A DNA stretch of 64,000 bases from Ancylostoma caninum (taxonomy: Eukaryota > Nematoda > Chromadorea > Rhabditida > Ancylostomatidae), in the NCBI GenBank assembly GCA_037903475.1, contig JBAJFG010000452.1, positions 1-64,000 on the forward strand. The letters are read 5' to 3'. Position 1 is the stretch's first letter, and the number at the start of each line of letters is the position of its first letter. A program made the position numbers and the translations under genes. Shown in pieces: positions 12,901 to 23,086 of this stretch. The notes beneath the pieces were generated by a model. It was not told where the DNA came from and searched no databases. It was given only the letters and a program-made list of their open reading frames with translations.

Positions 12901-15506
12901 CAAAGAAACACAGGCATGTGACGCTAACCAAGATTGACTTTCAAATTTAGGAAATCAAAGACCGAGAGAATCGTTCGTGCCTTATGTGGGCAGTATGTGC
13001 TGGAAATGTGGAGGTCATCGAGTATCTCGTTAGGAAAACGTCGCCAGATCGTCAAGCCAGGGTAACTTCATCATAGCGTTTATAGTCTTCTTTATCACTA
13101 GGTGAACAACATTGTAAGCGAGACCACGAGACTAACATAGTATAGGATAACCACGGCTTCACCGCTCTACATCTTGCCGCCATGGTTGGCAACGAAAATA
13201 TCTGCAAGGTGCTAGTCAGGCAGGGCTGGAACCTATCCGTAAGGTTTTCGTTTCATCAGCAGACCTTACAATTTTCAAATCCAGATATGACTAAATCTGC
13301 GGCCTCTACAGTAGACTGCAGTAATCCGGATGCGGGTGCTGCACCATCTGTGCACTGGTGCTCTAGTTGTCTGCACATCCGCATATATCATTGATATCGC
13401 CATTCTCATTATCGATCAATAATGTGATGCGGCGCGGCGTGCGGGTCCAGATCACTGCAGCCTCTAATAACTTACAAAACAATTTTTGCCATAGTTTTCA
13501 AGGAATCCAGAATTATAAAGTGCTTTTTTTTCAGGAACGCGACAAACTAGACAACACCCCACTGCACCTGGCGGCTGGACGTGGCCACACTGACGTCGTT
13601 CGCTTTCTCGTCACCGCCGGAGCAAACATGAACGAAAAGGACGCCATGGACAGGTATGCACGTTCAAATCCACAGAACCGGAATAACAGAAACGTTCGCA
13701 GAACACCCGTGTACTGGGCTTGCTTCGGTGGCCAGGCGCACACACTCTACTGCATGATCAAGGAGTTGGGCTTTGAGTGGAGGACCGTCGAGAAGTATGG
13801 TTTACGTTGACCTTTATGAGAAAGTGGTTATTTCTTAGCCGAAATTTTATAGGCACCGAAGAGTTCCGATCACCGATGCCCTCGGCCAAACTCCTTTGCA
13901 CGCGGCTGCTTTCGCTGGCTTCACGGCCTGCATCAACGTGCTGTTGAATGTGAGTTCGCTGTGAATTCACCCCTCAGTTTTTAAAAACCTATCCTGATGC
14001 CAAAAACGCTTCCAAAGCAGAAATCGCAAACGCTTCGAGGTCGATGTGCTCATTTTTTAAAAATAAGTTTTTCTTCCGGAAACGTGCAGTTTTTGTGCTA
14101 ATCACTGGCATTCGCCAATGATAACCAGCACATTGGCCATGAAATCCATAAAATTTCCTCATGGAACTTGGTTCACTGCAGGTGAGCGGGATGTCCAGAG
14201 TCTAACTAGGAGTTTTCATGAATTTCACCGCTGAATAGAGTCTAGGTACTCAGATAAACTTGCAGAAGGATCGCACCAGAAAGTCAAAAGGAGGGGAAGG
14301 TGACGCGCTGTTATTCTGCATAACTGCTGAATCATCATTTTGCATAGCTACAGGAACCTTGGTTTCCGAGTAAGATGTTCCACAATAGTTAAAATTCCAT
14401 CGTCCCACTTCAGAATCGCTTTTGAGATTTTTGCGTGAGAAGAATATCCAGTACAGCATGGTATTTGTGAAAAACTGCAGAAAAACTCTTTTCAAGCTCT
14501 AACTATTGAGGAGCCCGTGGGCGGAGCCAATGTGAAATTACATTGTTTTCACTTCATGTATTCCTTTGCTCGTCACACATGGGACGTAGTTCCTATTCTG
14601 CTAGGGAATGAATGAAAAACTCCCACGAAAACTACGAATTTCTCCAGGTGCACCCTCGGCACTGACTTATTCAGATAGTGCCTTTGCTAGCCCCCCCCCC
14701 CCCCCTCGGCCCCGCCCACAGGCTCATCAAGGATTGCGGCTCGGAAACGGGTTTTTCCACATCTTGCCCGAAATCACATAAATACACCATTGTAATCAGC
14801 AGCTTCTGGAGATTCTTTTCACGTGAAAATCTCAAAACGATTCTGAGGTGGGACGGTGCCCTTAAAGGACCACAATGTAGAGCACTCACACGCAAAAAAA
14901 ACCACCTTGGAAGAGACCTCAGCGTAACGAGTAGTAAGCAACAGGGTCCTCCTTTACCTCAATCCTGAACAAATTCTGCTGCTTACTGTGATATCTTAAG
15001 CTGCATGAATCTGAACCTTGAACTTCTTCATCTCGAACTTGGTATTTTCGCCTTCCAGATAGAAGCAGAGGACGACTGCCTCGTCTCACCGCTGACAGGT
15101 TGGAAAGACAAGCATGGTAAATGATCCACGGAATCTCTTCCACTCATCATTCCTCAATGGACGCCTTATAGGTGAAACAGCCTTACACGTCGCCTGCGCA
15201 CGCGGTAAAATGGACTGCGTGCTTGCTCTTCTGAAGGGTGGTGCGGCTCCGAACGCTGTGAACGACGCGAGAAAGACTTGTTTACAGTGCGCCATAGACA
15301 ACAAGCACAGTAATGTGAGTCCAATATGAAATCATCAATTAGCTCTCATCTTGTAAATCTAAATCACCTCATTTCAGATTGCCGAATATCTCCGCTCTCA
15401 AGGAGCATTAGTCTTCGTGGAATTGAGCGAGACAGCGGCACGGGTGATTCAAGGATGGTGGAGGGCGATACTACTGCGACGCCGGATACGCAATATGAGG
15501 CTCTAG
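3968..15506 (+). CDS. Inversin-like ankyrin-repeat/IQ protein (INVS, MLT-4/NPHP-2 family)
   Basis: Seventeen exons can be joined in frame (1800 nt, 599 aa): 3968-4024, 4950-5074, 8959-9037, 10731-10853, 11383-11521, 11593-11682, 11738-11889, 11948-12051, 12766-12853, 12951-13061, 13146-13238, 13535-13653, 13702-13794, 13853-13949, 15059-15116, 15172-15314, 15378-15506. About 16 ankyrin repeats run from residue 10 to about 560 (TPLHLAA, TALHVAC, TPVYWAC cores). An IQ motif (VIQGWWRAILLRRR, about 579-596) ends the protein. Ankyrin repeats followed by IQ is the inversin layout; vertebrate inversin is longer at the C-terminus. In C. elegans, MLT-4 acts with NEKL kinases in moulting and NPHP-2 at the ciliary inversin compartment; which one this is cannot be decided here. 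All junctions keep phase with GT/AG, except the acceptor of exon 2 (AT at 4948-4949). The ends of exons 6 and 7 are the least certain. Confidence 0.9.
4109..4326. repeat. Mariner-type MITE in intron 1
   Basis: Two inverted termini of about 30 bp, beginning TTAGATTGGTCC at about 4110 and ending GGACCAACCTAA at about 4323, enclose about 150 bp of AT-rich non-coding DNA. They resemble mariner ends and can be read with TA at each border. No transposase frame is left. Confidence 0.65.
6836..7040. repeat. Long near-perfect palindrome inside intron 2
   Basis: Arms of about 98 bp (6836-6933 and 6943-7040) are reverse complements with few mismatches, around a centre of about 9 bp. Because of this symmetry, almost the same open frame reads on both strands; it is not a gene. 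Transcribed as part of the ankyrin pre-mRNA, it would fold into a long RNA hairpin. No flanking duplication is obvious. Confidence 0.85.
7430..7830. repeat. Degenerate copies of the ATCGATTTTATTGATTT repeat family
   Basis: Two diverged units share the pattern of the big foldback arms at 30.8-34.3 kb: a TGAAGACNTN..CTGGGGT-like stretch, then AACATG..ATATGACAACCATTTTGC, then TTATTGATTTATCGATT. The upstream phrase about an inexact GGTCAACCGATCTGGACCAA match also recurs near 33395. This is an older, isolated fragment of that family. Confidence 0.6.
9394..9735. repeat. Inverted-repeat element copy in intron 3
   Basis: From CCCGTAGTAAAGTGTCA onward this stretch matches the element at 59035-59517, including the ATGATTGCATGCCAG segment and an internal hairpin around CTTCTCATGCTGTGG. 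Here the right-hand terminal inverted repeat is missing, so the copy is truncated. It lies between ankyrin exons 3 and 4. Confidence 0.75.
14390..14862. repeat. Foldback repeat with poly-C tract in intron 14
   Basis: The arm at about 14390-14530 returns inverted at about 14700-14862, sharing GAATCG/TTTTGAGATTTT and the GAGCCYGTGGGCGG segment. A run of 14 or more C residues lies near 14692-14706. The element sits in the 1.1-kb intron between the last ankyrin exons. No coding frame is supported. Confidence 0.65.
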
Positions 15507-15569
15507 CAGAAAAAGAGGAGCATATTCGTTATTACTATCCATGTACATAATGTTACGTAGAAGAGAGCT

Positions 15570-15586
15570 ATTCAACGTAATATATT
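15570..15586. repeat. 17-bp target-site duplication, copy 1 (LINE 3' side)
   Basis: ATTCAACGTAATATATT here is identical to 18746-18762. The two copies bracket the LINE exactly and define its ends. This copy lies 64 bp after the ankyrin gene stop codon. Confidence 0.95.
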
Positions 15587-15597
15587 CTTCTTCTTCT

Positions 15598-18585
15598 TTA
15601 GCGTTTGTCCCGTTCGTTGGCGGGGTCCGCTTTTCTGATCTTCTGACGCCATTTAACTCTATCGTGAGCCTGGTCTGGGTGGGCGCCCACGTGCTTCAGA
15701 TCCGCATGTAGTGTGTCCAGCCATCGTTGCTTCGGCCGTCCTTTTGGTCGCTTTCCTGGTACTTCGAGATCAAGGCCTACTTTGCAGACGGTGTCTTTGT
15801 TGGCGCGCAATACGTGGCCGTACCATCTCAGGCGGGTTTCGCGGAGCTTGTCAGCAATCGTGGCGATGCCGAACCGCTCTCGGATCTTCTCATTGCGTAT
15901 GCGGTCCACACGCGTGATACCAGCCATCCATCGTAACATCTTCATCTCCATCACACCCAGGCGGCGTTCCACTTCCTTGGTGGCCGGCCAGCATTCTGCA
16001 CCATACAGTGCGACAGGTCTAACAACTGCTCGATACACCTTCGACTTGAAGCGATCTGGGATCTTCTTGTCGCACAGCACTCCCGTCATTGAGCGCCACT
16101 TCAGCCATGCAGCGTTGACGCGACTGACGACTTCATGGGCTAGGCTGCCATCGGCTGAGAGTGTTGAGCCGAGGTACTTGAAGTAGTTGGTTTTCGGAAG
16201 ATCATTGCCGTCAACCTGAATGGTGGCGGGCTCATTCATATCTGTCGTCATATACTCAGTCTTTTTGACATTGAGCCGGAGACCGAACCGCGCTAGACGT
16301 TCGCTCCAGGCCTGTGTCTGTCGTTCAAGGTCCTCCTTTTGTTCAGATGCGAGCATGACGTCGTCTGCGTACAGCAGAGTCCATGGCATCGGTCTCTGGA
16401 GGTCTCTCGTAACAGCGTCCATGACGACGATGAAGAGAAGCGGTGAGAGGGCTGATCCTTGATGTACACCTACGGAGATGGGAAATTCTGCTGACGTGAC
16501 AGCGGCTGCCTGCACTCGGCTCCTCGGGTCCGCGTAGAGAATCCTAACCCACTCGATCAGCTCCTCTGGAATGCCGTGCCACCGCAGCGCGTACCAGATG
16601 ACTTCATGTGGCACGCGATCGAAGGCTTTCTCCAGATCGAGGAATGCTAGATGCAGTGGCTTCTGCTTCTCTCGATGTTTCTCGATCATCAGTCGAGCCG
16701 CATGGATTGCATCCGTAGTTCCGCAGTTGGCTACGAATCCACACTGGTTCGCGGTAACTCGGATAATGTCGCGTATTCGGCGGTCGATGATGCGTTCGAA
16801 TATCTTCATACTGTGAGACAGTAGACGTATTGGCCGATAGTTTGAGCAATCCGCAGGGTTGCCTTTCCTCTTCCAGATCGGGATTGTGGTACTCTTCTGC
16901 CAATCCACAGGGGTCTTCTTCTCTGCGATGATCTGGTTGAAGAACGATGTCAGCCATTTAGCTGAGTTCCAGTGTCTCGACTTCCATAGTTCCGCCGCTA
17001 CGTCATCAGGACCCGTCGCTTTTCCTGGTTTCATACGCTTTAGCGCAGCCATGGTTTCATCCAAGGTGATCGGGTGAATAGGACCGTAGGTCGGCGGTAA
17101 TTGTGGAATGGGTGGATGGCTGAATTCTTCCGTGGAGATCTTCTCGAAGTAGTCACACCACCTCTTCGTTGCCTTCCTGCGGTCTGATATGAGATGACCG
17201 TGTTCGTCGTTAACTCCGTAGAACTTTTCCACGTCTTCGGTCTGCCGCTTGCGAGACCTCGCCAGTCGGTAGATGAGGCGTTCCCCACCATCCTTCTCAT
17301 CTAGCTTCTTGCTAACATTGTCGTAGTGCTCTGCCTTCGTGGCAGCCACAGCCTTCTTTGCTAATTTCTTCGCTTCTAGATACTTCTGCCAGTTATAATC
17401 CGTCTTGTTACCGAGGAATACGTGGTAGAGACGTTTCTTTTCGTGCACCTTCACTTTCACTTCATCCGTCCATAGCCACGCCAGTCTGTCAATTCTCCGG
17501 CGACCTGGTTTAGTCGTGCCAAGTTCTGAACGTGCCACTTCTACAATGGCTCGGGTTGCGTTCCTCCAGGTCTCGTCGACGGTTGTGACCGGTGGCAACT
17601 TGATGGCGGAAGTTACTGTGGCTTCCTTCTCCTTCAACCGCCACCACTTGATTCGTGCCGGTCCGCACCGTTCGTCACGCATCCTCCTTGGCGGCATGAT
17701 TTTCATGCTGCAGATAAGCGGGCGATGTTGAGTGGCCACGGTCTCGTAGGGCACAACCTTCGCATCGGTAATTAGCTTTTGATCGCGATGTCGTACGAGA
17801 ACGAAGTCGATCTGGGTCTTCACGTTGCCACTGTAGAAGGAGACGAGGTGAGAAGGACGCTTTCGGAACTTTGTATTGATTATGACGAGGTTGTGAGAGT
17901 CAGCATATTCTAGGATGCGCTCACCATCTTCATTCCGTGTCCCGTAACCAAAGCCTCCATGGCATCTGTAACCGTCCTTTGCTACTCCTACGTGGCCATT
18001 CAGATCTCCTGCGACGACGATTGTGTCTTCTTGTGGTACTTCCGCGGTCTTCTCGTCAAGCAGCATCCAGAATTCATCTTTGACCTGGTCACAACAGCCT
18101 GTCTGTGGTGCGTACGCCGAGAAGAAGTGAAGGCGTTGATTTGCGGTGACGATGACGACTTTCATGAGGCGGTCATCGAAACGCTGCACCTCGGCTATCG
18201 AGTCACGGAAGCGTTGAGAGACGACTATACCCACACCGTTTCTGGTCTTCGGACTGCCATTGTAGACTACTTTGAAGCCGTGACCTATCTCCTTTGACTT
18301 GCTACCAGACCATCTCGTTTCTTGCACTGCGCACAAGTCAATTCGACGACGCTCCAGTGCTTCTGCCAGTTCACATGAACGGCCTGTCAACGTGCCGACG
18401 TTCAAAGTCGCAATGCGCGTCTTGGCTACGTTGTGATCCTTAACGATTCGCATTCTTGCCCCCCGATGCCACCGTTCGAGAAACATCGAGGACATTCGCA
18501 TATTTTTCACACTAACCGGGCTCCGAAAGTGCGCGTCGATTCCCGTGGACGCCGTAGCTTTTATCTTAGAACCATTTGTTGTCAT
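15598..18585 (-). CDS. LINE ORF: AP endonuclease plus reverse transcriptase
   Basis: 995 residues without a break. Residues about 50-300 form an APE-type endonuclease: TLNVGTLTG, AVQETRW, VVAGDLNGHVG, and a terminal TQHRPL in place of the usual SDH. Residues about 500-780 form the reverse transcriptase: NYRPIRLLSHSMKIFERII, LDLEKAFDRVPHEVIW (first Asp block), GVHQGSALSPLLF and the catalytic LLYADDVML. A basic C-terminal region (about 850-995, GKRPKGRPKQRWLD) follows, as in RTE/BovB elements. The protein nicks chromosomal DNA and primes cDNA synthesis from its own RNA. The ATG at 18585 is the first in this frame after the tRNA-like head. It is an element gene, not a host gene. Confidence 0.95.
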   Translation of the reverse strand: MTTNGSKIKATASTGIDAHFRSPVSVKNMRMSSMFLERWHRGARMRIVKDHNVAKTRIATLNVGTLTGRSCELAEALERRRIDLCAVQETRWSGSKSKEIGHGFKVVYNGSPKTRNGVGIVVSQRFRDSIAEVQRFDDRLMKVVIVTANQRLHFFSAYAPQTGCCDQVKDEFWMLLDEKTAEVPQEDTIVVAGDLNGHVGVAKDGYRCHGGFGYGTRNEDGERILEYADSHNLVIINTKFRKRPSHLVSFYSGNVKTQIDFVLVRHRDQKLITDAKVVPYETVATQHRPLICSMKIMPPRRMRDERCGPARIKWWRLKEKEATVTSAIKLPPVTTVDETWRNATRAIVEVARSELGTTKPGRRRIDRLAWLWTDEVKVKVHEKKRLYHVFLGNKTDYNWQKYLEAKKLAKKAVAATKAEHYDNVSKKLDEKDGGERLIYRLARSRKRQTEDVEKFYGVNDEHGHLISDRRKATKRWCDYFEKISTEEFSHPPIPQLPPTYGPIHPITLDETMAALKRMKPGKATGPDDVAAELWKSRHWNSAKWLTSFFNQIIAEKKTPVDWQKSTTIPIWKRKGNPADCSNYRPIRLLSHSMKIFERIIDRRIRDIIRVTANQCGFVANCGTTDAIHAARLMIEKHREKQKPLHLAFLDLEKAFDRVPHEVIWYALRWHGIPEELIEWVRILYADPRSRVQAAAVTSAEFPISVGVHQGSALSPLLFIVVMDAVTRDLQRPMPWTLLYADDVMLASEQKEDLERQTQAWSERLARFGLRLNVKKTEYMTTDMNEPATIQVDGNDLPKTNYFKYLGSTLSADGSLAHEVVSRVNAAWLKWRSMTGVLCDKKIPDRFKSKVYRAVVRPVALYGAECWPATKEVERRLGVMEMKMLRWMAGITRVDRIRNEKIRERFGIATIADKLRETRLRWYGHVLRANKDTVCKVGLDLEVPGKRPKGRPKQRWLDTLHADLKHVGAHPDQAHDRVKWRQKIRKADPANERDKR

Positions 18586-18659
18586 TGATCATAGGGGTGT
18601 GACGTGGAGTATTCCTGAGCCGACCTGTCACGACGGCCTGTCGCTCGAATACGGGAGGC

Positions 18660-18745
18660 GGCGGCGGCGGGATTCGAACCTGGAACCCCGGGGGAACATG
18701 GTGCTCTAAAGCAGCGCCTTAGACCACTAGGCCATCTCGCCCCCC
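18660..18745 (-). other. tRNA-like sequence forming the 5' end of the LINE
   Basis: Read on the minus strand from 18745 it starts GGGGGCGAGATGG. It has a perfect A box (TGGCCTAGTGG) and a perfect B box (GGTTCGAATCC) at tRNA spacing, with a long variable region like Ser/Leu tRNAs. The anticodon stem pairs poorly and the acceptor does not close cleanly, so a working tRNA is unlikely. It abuts the target-site duplication, so it was mobilised with the LINE and may act as an internal Pol III promoter. Confidence 0.75.
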
Positions 18746-18762
18746 ATTCAACGTAATATATT
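18746..18762. repeat. 17-bp target-site duplication, copy 2 (LINE 5' side)
   Basis: Identical to 15570-15586. It lies directly against the tRNA-like head, fixing the 5' boundary of the inserted unit. Confidence 0.95.
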
Positions 18763-18943
18763 ACTTTGAAAAATTTAAAAGGTACTGCATGAACAGCAGT
18801 GAAGGGAACAACTAATAGAATTTCTACAATGTTAGGCGGAGAATTAGCAAAAACTGCACCCTGAAAAAGAAAACTTAATGGTTTGAGGTCTACGCCAAGG
18901 GAAATGAACTTAGTCAAACTAGCCACTCGTAAAGTAAATACTA

Positions 18944-19717
18944 GGTTGAGTCGAAAGTTCTCGGCTAAATTGACAATAATTTTATTTATCTTGCAGTTTC
19001 GAACGATAACTGTAAATCATTTCAAGTATGCCCATTGGCACTGATGGTCTTCCGCCAACGTTTAGACAGATTGTAGATGCCGTTGCTCCAGAACAATGGG
19101 GACTGCCTTTTCGATCTCGTAGCGGGTTTGGGGGTTGACCATCCAGATGACGTTGGAAATGGGGAAAAAGGTGCTAATCCGAAAAAGCAAAGGTGGGAAT
19201 ACGGTGCATGTGGTAAAAGGGTCTAGGCGAACTTCACCAGTTCAGCCTTAGTCGTTCTTGCAATGTAGTAGTCGTGCTGCGCATTCTCGAGACTTGCCTT
19301 TAAATTCCTCAGTTCCCCAACATAGATGTCAGCAGCCACTGCAAATCACTCGGCGAACAGCTCCCACGTTCCACGAGATGGAGAGCATAACCTTTTTGGA
19401 GTGTGCGTTGGGTTTAGGGACGTCTGCTGCATCCGCGTCTTTGTCAATCCATCGTGCACGCCGGTGGACATTAGAAGGGAGAATCCAAATCTCATCCCAC
19501 GTGATTAAGTGCTCAAGCCACGTGTGGGTAGCGCTTGAGCGCAAATAGATAGAGTATGGCGTTGCGGATATGGAGTGGCGGCGACGTTGTGGCAGAAAAA
19601 GGAATAAGGAGCCTTTCATACCTAATCAAATGGTAGCTCACTCGTCCATTTTCGTCAACTCCTTGCTGAATTCTGATCTCTAGAAGTCCTCACTAATTGT
19701 CCGAGAACTTTCGACTC
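18944..19717 (-). pseudogene. Decayed mariner transposon
   Basis: Terminal inverted repeats containing GAGTCGAAAGTTCTCGG lie at 18948-18964 and, inverted, at 19701-19716, each bordered by TA. On the minus strand, 19329-19619 encodes a recognisable mariner transposase stretch: TWDEIWILPSN with the first catalytic Asp, then WIDKD and PKPNAHSKKVMLSI. Towards 18.95 kb, remnants of the C-terminal part follow with in-frame stops. At about 775 bp it is shorter than an autonomous mariner (about 1.3 kb), so it is internally deleted and dead. Confidence 0.85.
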
Positions 19718-20196
19718 TACTTCGAGCAAGAGAAACACCGGCCCGAGACCAGAATAGGAGCATCCCCACTGGACTAGTACTATTATTCATTGAAGTAGAT
19801 GATAGAAAATAGTCAAGAATGACCAAAGGAAAAAAGAATTCCTGGAATTCGACTGAAAAATCGTAGTGAACAGCTTGTTCTTGTGGTTCGGACTCAATCA
19901 CGCACGATCAAATTCACGAATAAAATTCATTTCGAGTTTCGCTTTAAACCCTGCACTTACAATGTGGTAGAAAACTTGACAACGAGATGCGGTCGTGCTT
20001 CAAGAACAAGGTGATGTGATCGTGCATACTGATGATACTAATAGTGGATGAATTTACTATACCCGACTGCAAAAGGAATGGTTAAACAAACCCGAGTTGA
20101 GAGAAAGTGGAAACAAAGCGATCTTACATTGCAACAAAGCAAAATAACTCAAACTGCTTATAATAATCATCATCGCCATGTGGTGAAAACCGATCC

Positions 20197-22094
20197 CTAC
20201 AAAAGTCGAACACTGCCCTGTTCAACCTGTTGTTGTACGGACAAATACGGTAGTAAATGTACGCTGCCTTTCTCGAGTTCAACCACAACCTCTGCTGTTT
20301 TGTCTTGGTAGTCCGGAACAATTGCAGATTCTGCGTTATCCTCCACCACTTCGGCGTAAACCTAAATTTCGCGTCCATCGTTGCGTCAGATTTGAAAAGA
20401 GCGGACCACGGGAATGACAAAAGCCAAGGAAAAAACGAGGATTACTAATTTAAAAAATGGAATTCAGCAAAACTGGTCTGTAAAAAGCCATCAACCAACC
20501 CTTTCGCACTCCAAATCTACCACAGGCACCGGGATTTTCTGAAATGACGGTTGCAATCGACCTAAACAAGCAGTTTCACTAACTACAGCTCCAAATCGAA
20601 ATCAAATCAGAAATAGCAGAAGAAAAATCATGATATCGAAATGTAAATTCCTTGCCTAAACAGGTTTTTCCCATCAGCTGTGCCTCAGCTTTTGCGTACC
20701 GCTCAGCAAATCTCTTTTCTTGATCCGAAAGTAAAGCGGGCCTTCCTGGAGAACAACCATTCAACAACAAACTATAACGACATACCACAAATGAAGCAAA
20801 TCTCTGAAGAAATTTGAAACATCAACAACAACTGAAAAATGTATACCTTCAGACAGTCTTTCCTGGTGCTCTTTCAATGCTCGCCTTGGATTCTTCTCAA
20901 CTTTTTGGAGACGCCGTCGCATATAGTCATTTGTGATGTATGTGAGTCGATGCAACTCAAGACGGTGTGCAGATATCCGAATGCTTGCCTCAAATTTTTT
21001 TAAAATAAATAATGCTACAAAATGTTATTGAAATGAAAGTGCACAGCTTACCTTGTCGGTCCTGCCTGCCAAGTTTTCCTCCATCCCTTCTACCTGGTCT
21101 ACTAAACATTCTATTATGTCGTAACGATGAGGTAAAAGGCATGGTGCTGCCATCTCATTCTGCCAGGCAACTCGCATTTGTCGGAGCACCTAAAGACAAA
21201 CTATGTACACCAACCATGAATCGCTTTCGATAGCCAACAGCTTTGAGCTCACCCGTGCCACAGTTTGGTACATTTATTACACTTAATTATATTTGCATTA
21301 AACCCTTCTTTATCAGTTTTTACTCATCCTTTTAAAAGAGTAGAACCCTATTATAGAGAAATCATGAGGATAGAAAAGTTATCTCTCAGAACTAAAAGTT
21401 AGTAAAGTATTCGGATGTAACACTAGCAGATGCAGGCGGAGTGGATGGGAAAGGTGAGGAACGGAAGAGTGAGATTTCGCCAAAAAGGAGATACGGACTA
21501 CCGAAATTTCAGATCTTGTTTGAAAATTAGTTTCGATTTCAAGTACCTAGAAATACCTAGCTGAAAATAGTAGAAGCGGAACCATGGAGCTGAATAATGC
21601 GCCTATGAGAAGTTTTCCACTGAAGTAATTTGGAAAATTGTGTTTCCAACACCCTCTCCACGTGTGTCCTCCAAAAATATGTATATACACTTCATTAGTG
21701 TAACCCTGACCGAATGCAATAGTTGTATACCATACGCAGGCAAAGATGTCGATATGGACGGAGGGTGAGCGTTGCGGAAATCGGCCGGTGTCATTCTAAT
21801 GCATCATATATATGAAGATATTGTCAAGCCACCCAGTCAGTTTGATCGAAGGGACCGTACCGAACTTCTCAAGAAAGAAGTACTCGTTACTTTACTTCAT
21901 CAAGCCATTACGGTCTGAAGATACCTGATCTATGCATTACAATCTGAATAACGTCCCCATAGAAATCAAACCACAAAGAAAATACACTTGAATACCTCGT
22001 CAGGGGTAATCTCCTCCTCATCAACAAATGTGGAAGCAGTATCTACACCACTGGAAGTTGAATTTATCGACATAAATGACTCTGGCAAAGCCAT
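20197..22094 (-). CDS. sld-5: GINS complex subunit SLD5
   Basis: Six exons join in frame to 690 nt (229 aa): 22094-21996, 21189-21052, 20988-20847, 20745-20662, 20561-20500, 20361-20197. SLD5 is one of four GINS subunits that activate the CMG replicative helicase in the nucleus. The A-domain helices show ITPDEVLRQMRVAWQNE, LLPHRYDIIECLVDQVE and the signature YITNDYMRRRLQKVEKN. The C-terminal B-domain runs from VPVVDLECER through VYAEVVEDN to HLLPYLSVQQQVEQGSVRLL at the stop. Length fits the family (about 220 aa). The least certain donor is GTTTAG after exon 4. A TTTCAG lies one base before the ATG, so the mRNA is probably trans-spliced. It lies downstream of swsn-1 on the same strand, consistent with an operon. 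Confidence 0.92.
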
Positions 22095-22102
22095 CCTGAA
22101 AT
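22095..22102 (-). promoter_or_regulatory. Putative spliced-leader acceptor of sld-5
   Basis: On the minus strand ATTTCAG ends at 22096, then a single G precedes the ATG. A splice acceptor this close to the start with no upstream exon indicates trans-splicing. With swsn-1 about 1 kb upstream in the same direction, the leader could be SL2-type. Confidence 0.6.
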
Positions 22103-23086
22103 CAGCGGCCAATCAATTCTTCATTAAGGTCTTACGACGCGCTAATTGACACAAGTGTGATTACTTCTGCGTCGTGATTCCTGCCAGGACCAATGAACAC
22201 CCTGAGTGAACGTTTGCGCGCATTCAATTACACAAAACAGCACCCCCAACTCCTAAAATTTCTCGCCTGTTTCGTGCAATTTCACCATCGAATACGAGTT
22301 CTGCGTCCCTGGATACAGAAAACTATTCAGTCGATATCAAAGAACTGCTATGCTCTAGAAACTATGACTACGGTCTGTCGTAAGAGCGACCATATGTAAC
22401 TGGGCCTAGTGTCCGATAAAGATTATTGTCATAACTCAATTACACCTATGTATGTGCATGAATACGAAGGCAATTGCTGCCTTCATAACCTATGGTCTTG
22501 AAAATGCAATCGAAGTCAAGCGCGAAGCAAATCAAGTACCCGTCGCCAGTATACTATAACCCTGAGCACAATAAAACGTTGCTTATTCTCTATATTCTCG
22601 TCACCAACGTCGAACTTATTTTCGTGCATCACGTCATAAATATAGTTAAAGTATGAAACCTACACGAGATGAGACAAAACATAAAATTTGGGAGACGTTT
22701 ATTGCCTCAACAACTTTACAATGAGAACATAGATGGAAGGTAGACAATTCAAAGTGGGAACATCTTGCATAAAAGTTACAAAATCAGTAGGAACGAGACC
22801 TAAGGATGTATGCAGTGGATCGGAAAACAAGACAAAACAGAGACCTTCAGAATCCGATAACATGAGAACCGGTCAAAAAGAGAATAAATAAGAAGCATTC
22901 AACCGTCTCACGCAAATACGAACGAACTCGCACGACGAACAAACAACATCCAAATATCTTGTCAAAGAAATGTGATGAAAAGGAAACGTCTGATCAACAG
23001 GACTAAAAGGAAATAAATTAAGCGGATGAATTTGGTTAGCATGAATGAATAGATTTATCGTCATACGTACAAATATCACGTTGAGT
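22098..23086 (-). other. swsn-1 / sld-5 intercistronic region
   Basis: This gap of about 1 kb follows the swsn-1 stop. A minus-strand AATAAA lies at 22703-22698, about 385 nt after the stop, and could end the swsn-1 mRNA. That leaves about 590 nt to the sld-5 acceptor. This is longer than the roughly 100 nt usual in C. elegans operons, though wider spacing is known in parasitic nematodes. No other gene is seen. Confidence 0.5.

Larger units (their letters stand above)
15587..18745 (-). mobile_element. Full-length RTE-type non-LTR retrotransposon with tRNA-like head
   Basis: A 3159-bp unit sits between perfect 17-bp target-site duplications. On the minus strand it has a tRNA-like 5' head (18660-18745), about 75 bp of leader, one ORF of 995 codons, and a tail of only 11 bp made of AGA/AAG triplets. 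A single APE-plus-RT ORF with almost no 3' UTR and a microsatellite tail is the RTE-clade design. The intact ORF and perfect duplication suggest a recent insertion. It is antisense to the upstream ankyrin gene and probably lies within that gene's 3' UTR. Confidence 0.93.

Noticed and set aside
18660..18745. A functional tRNA gene
   Set aside because: The boxes are perfect but the anticodon stem does not pair and the unit is part of the LINE insertion.
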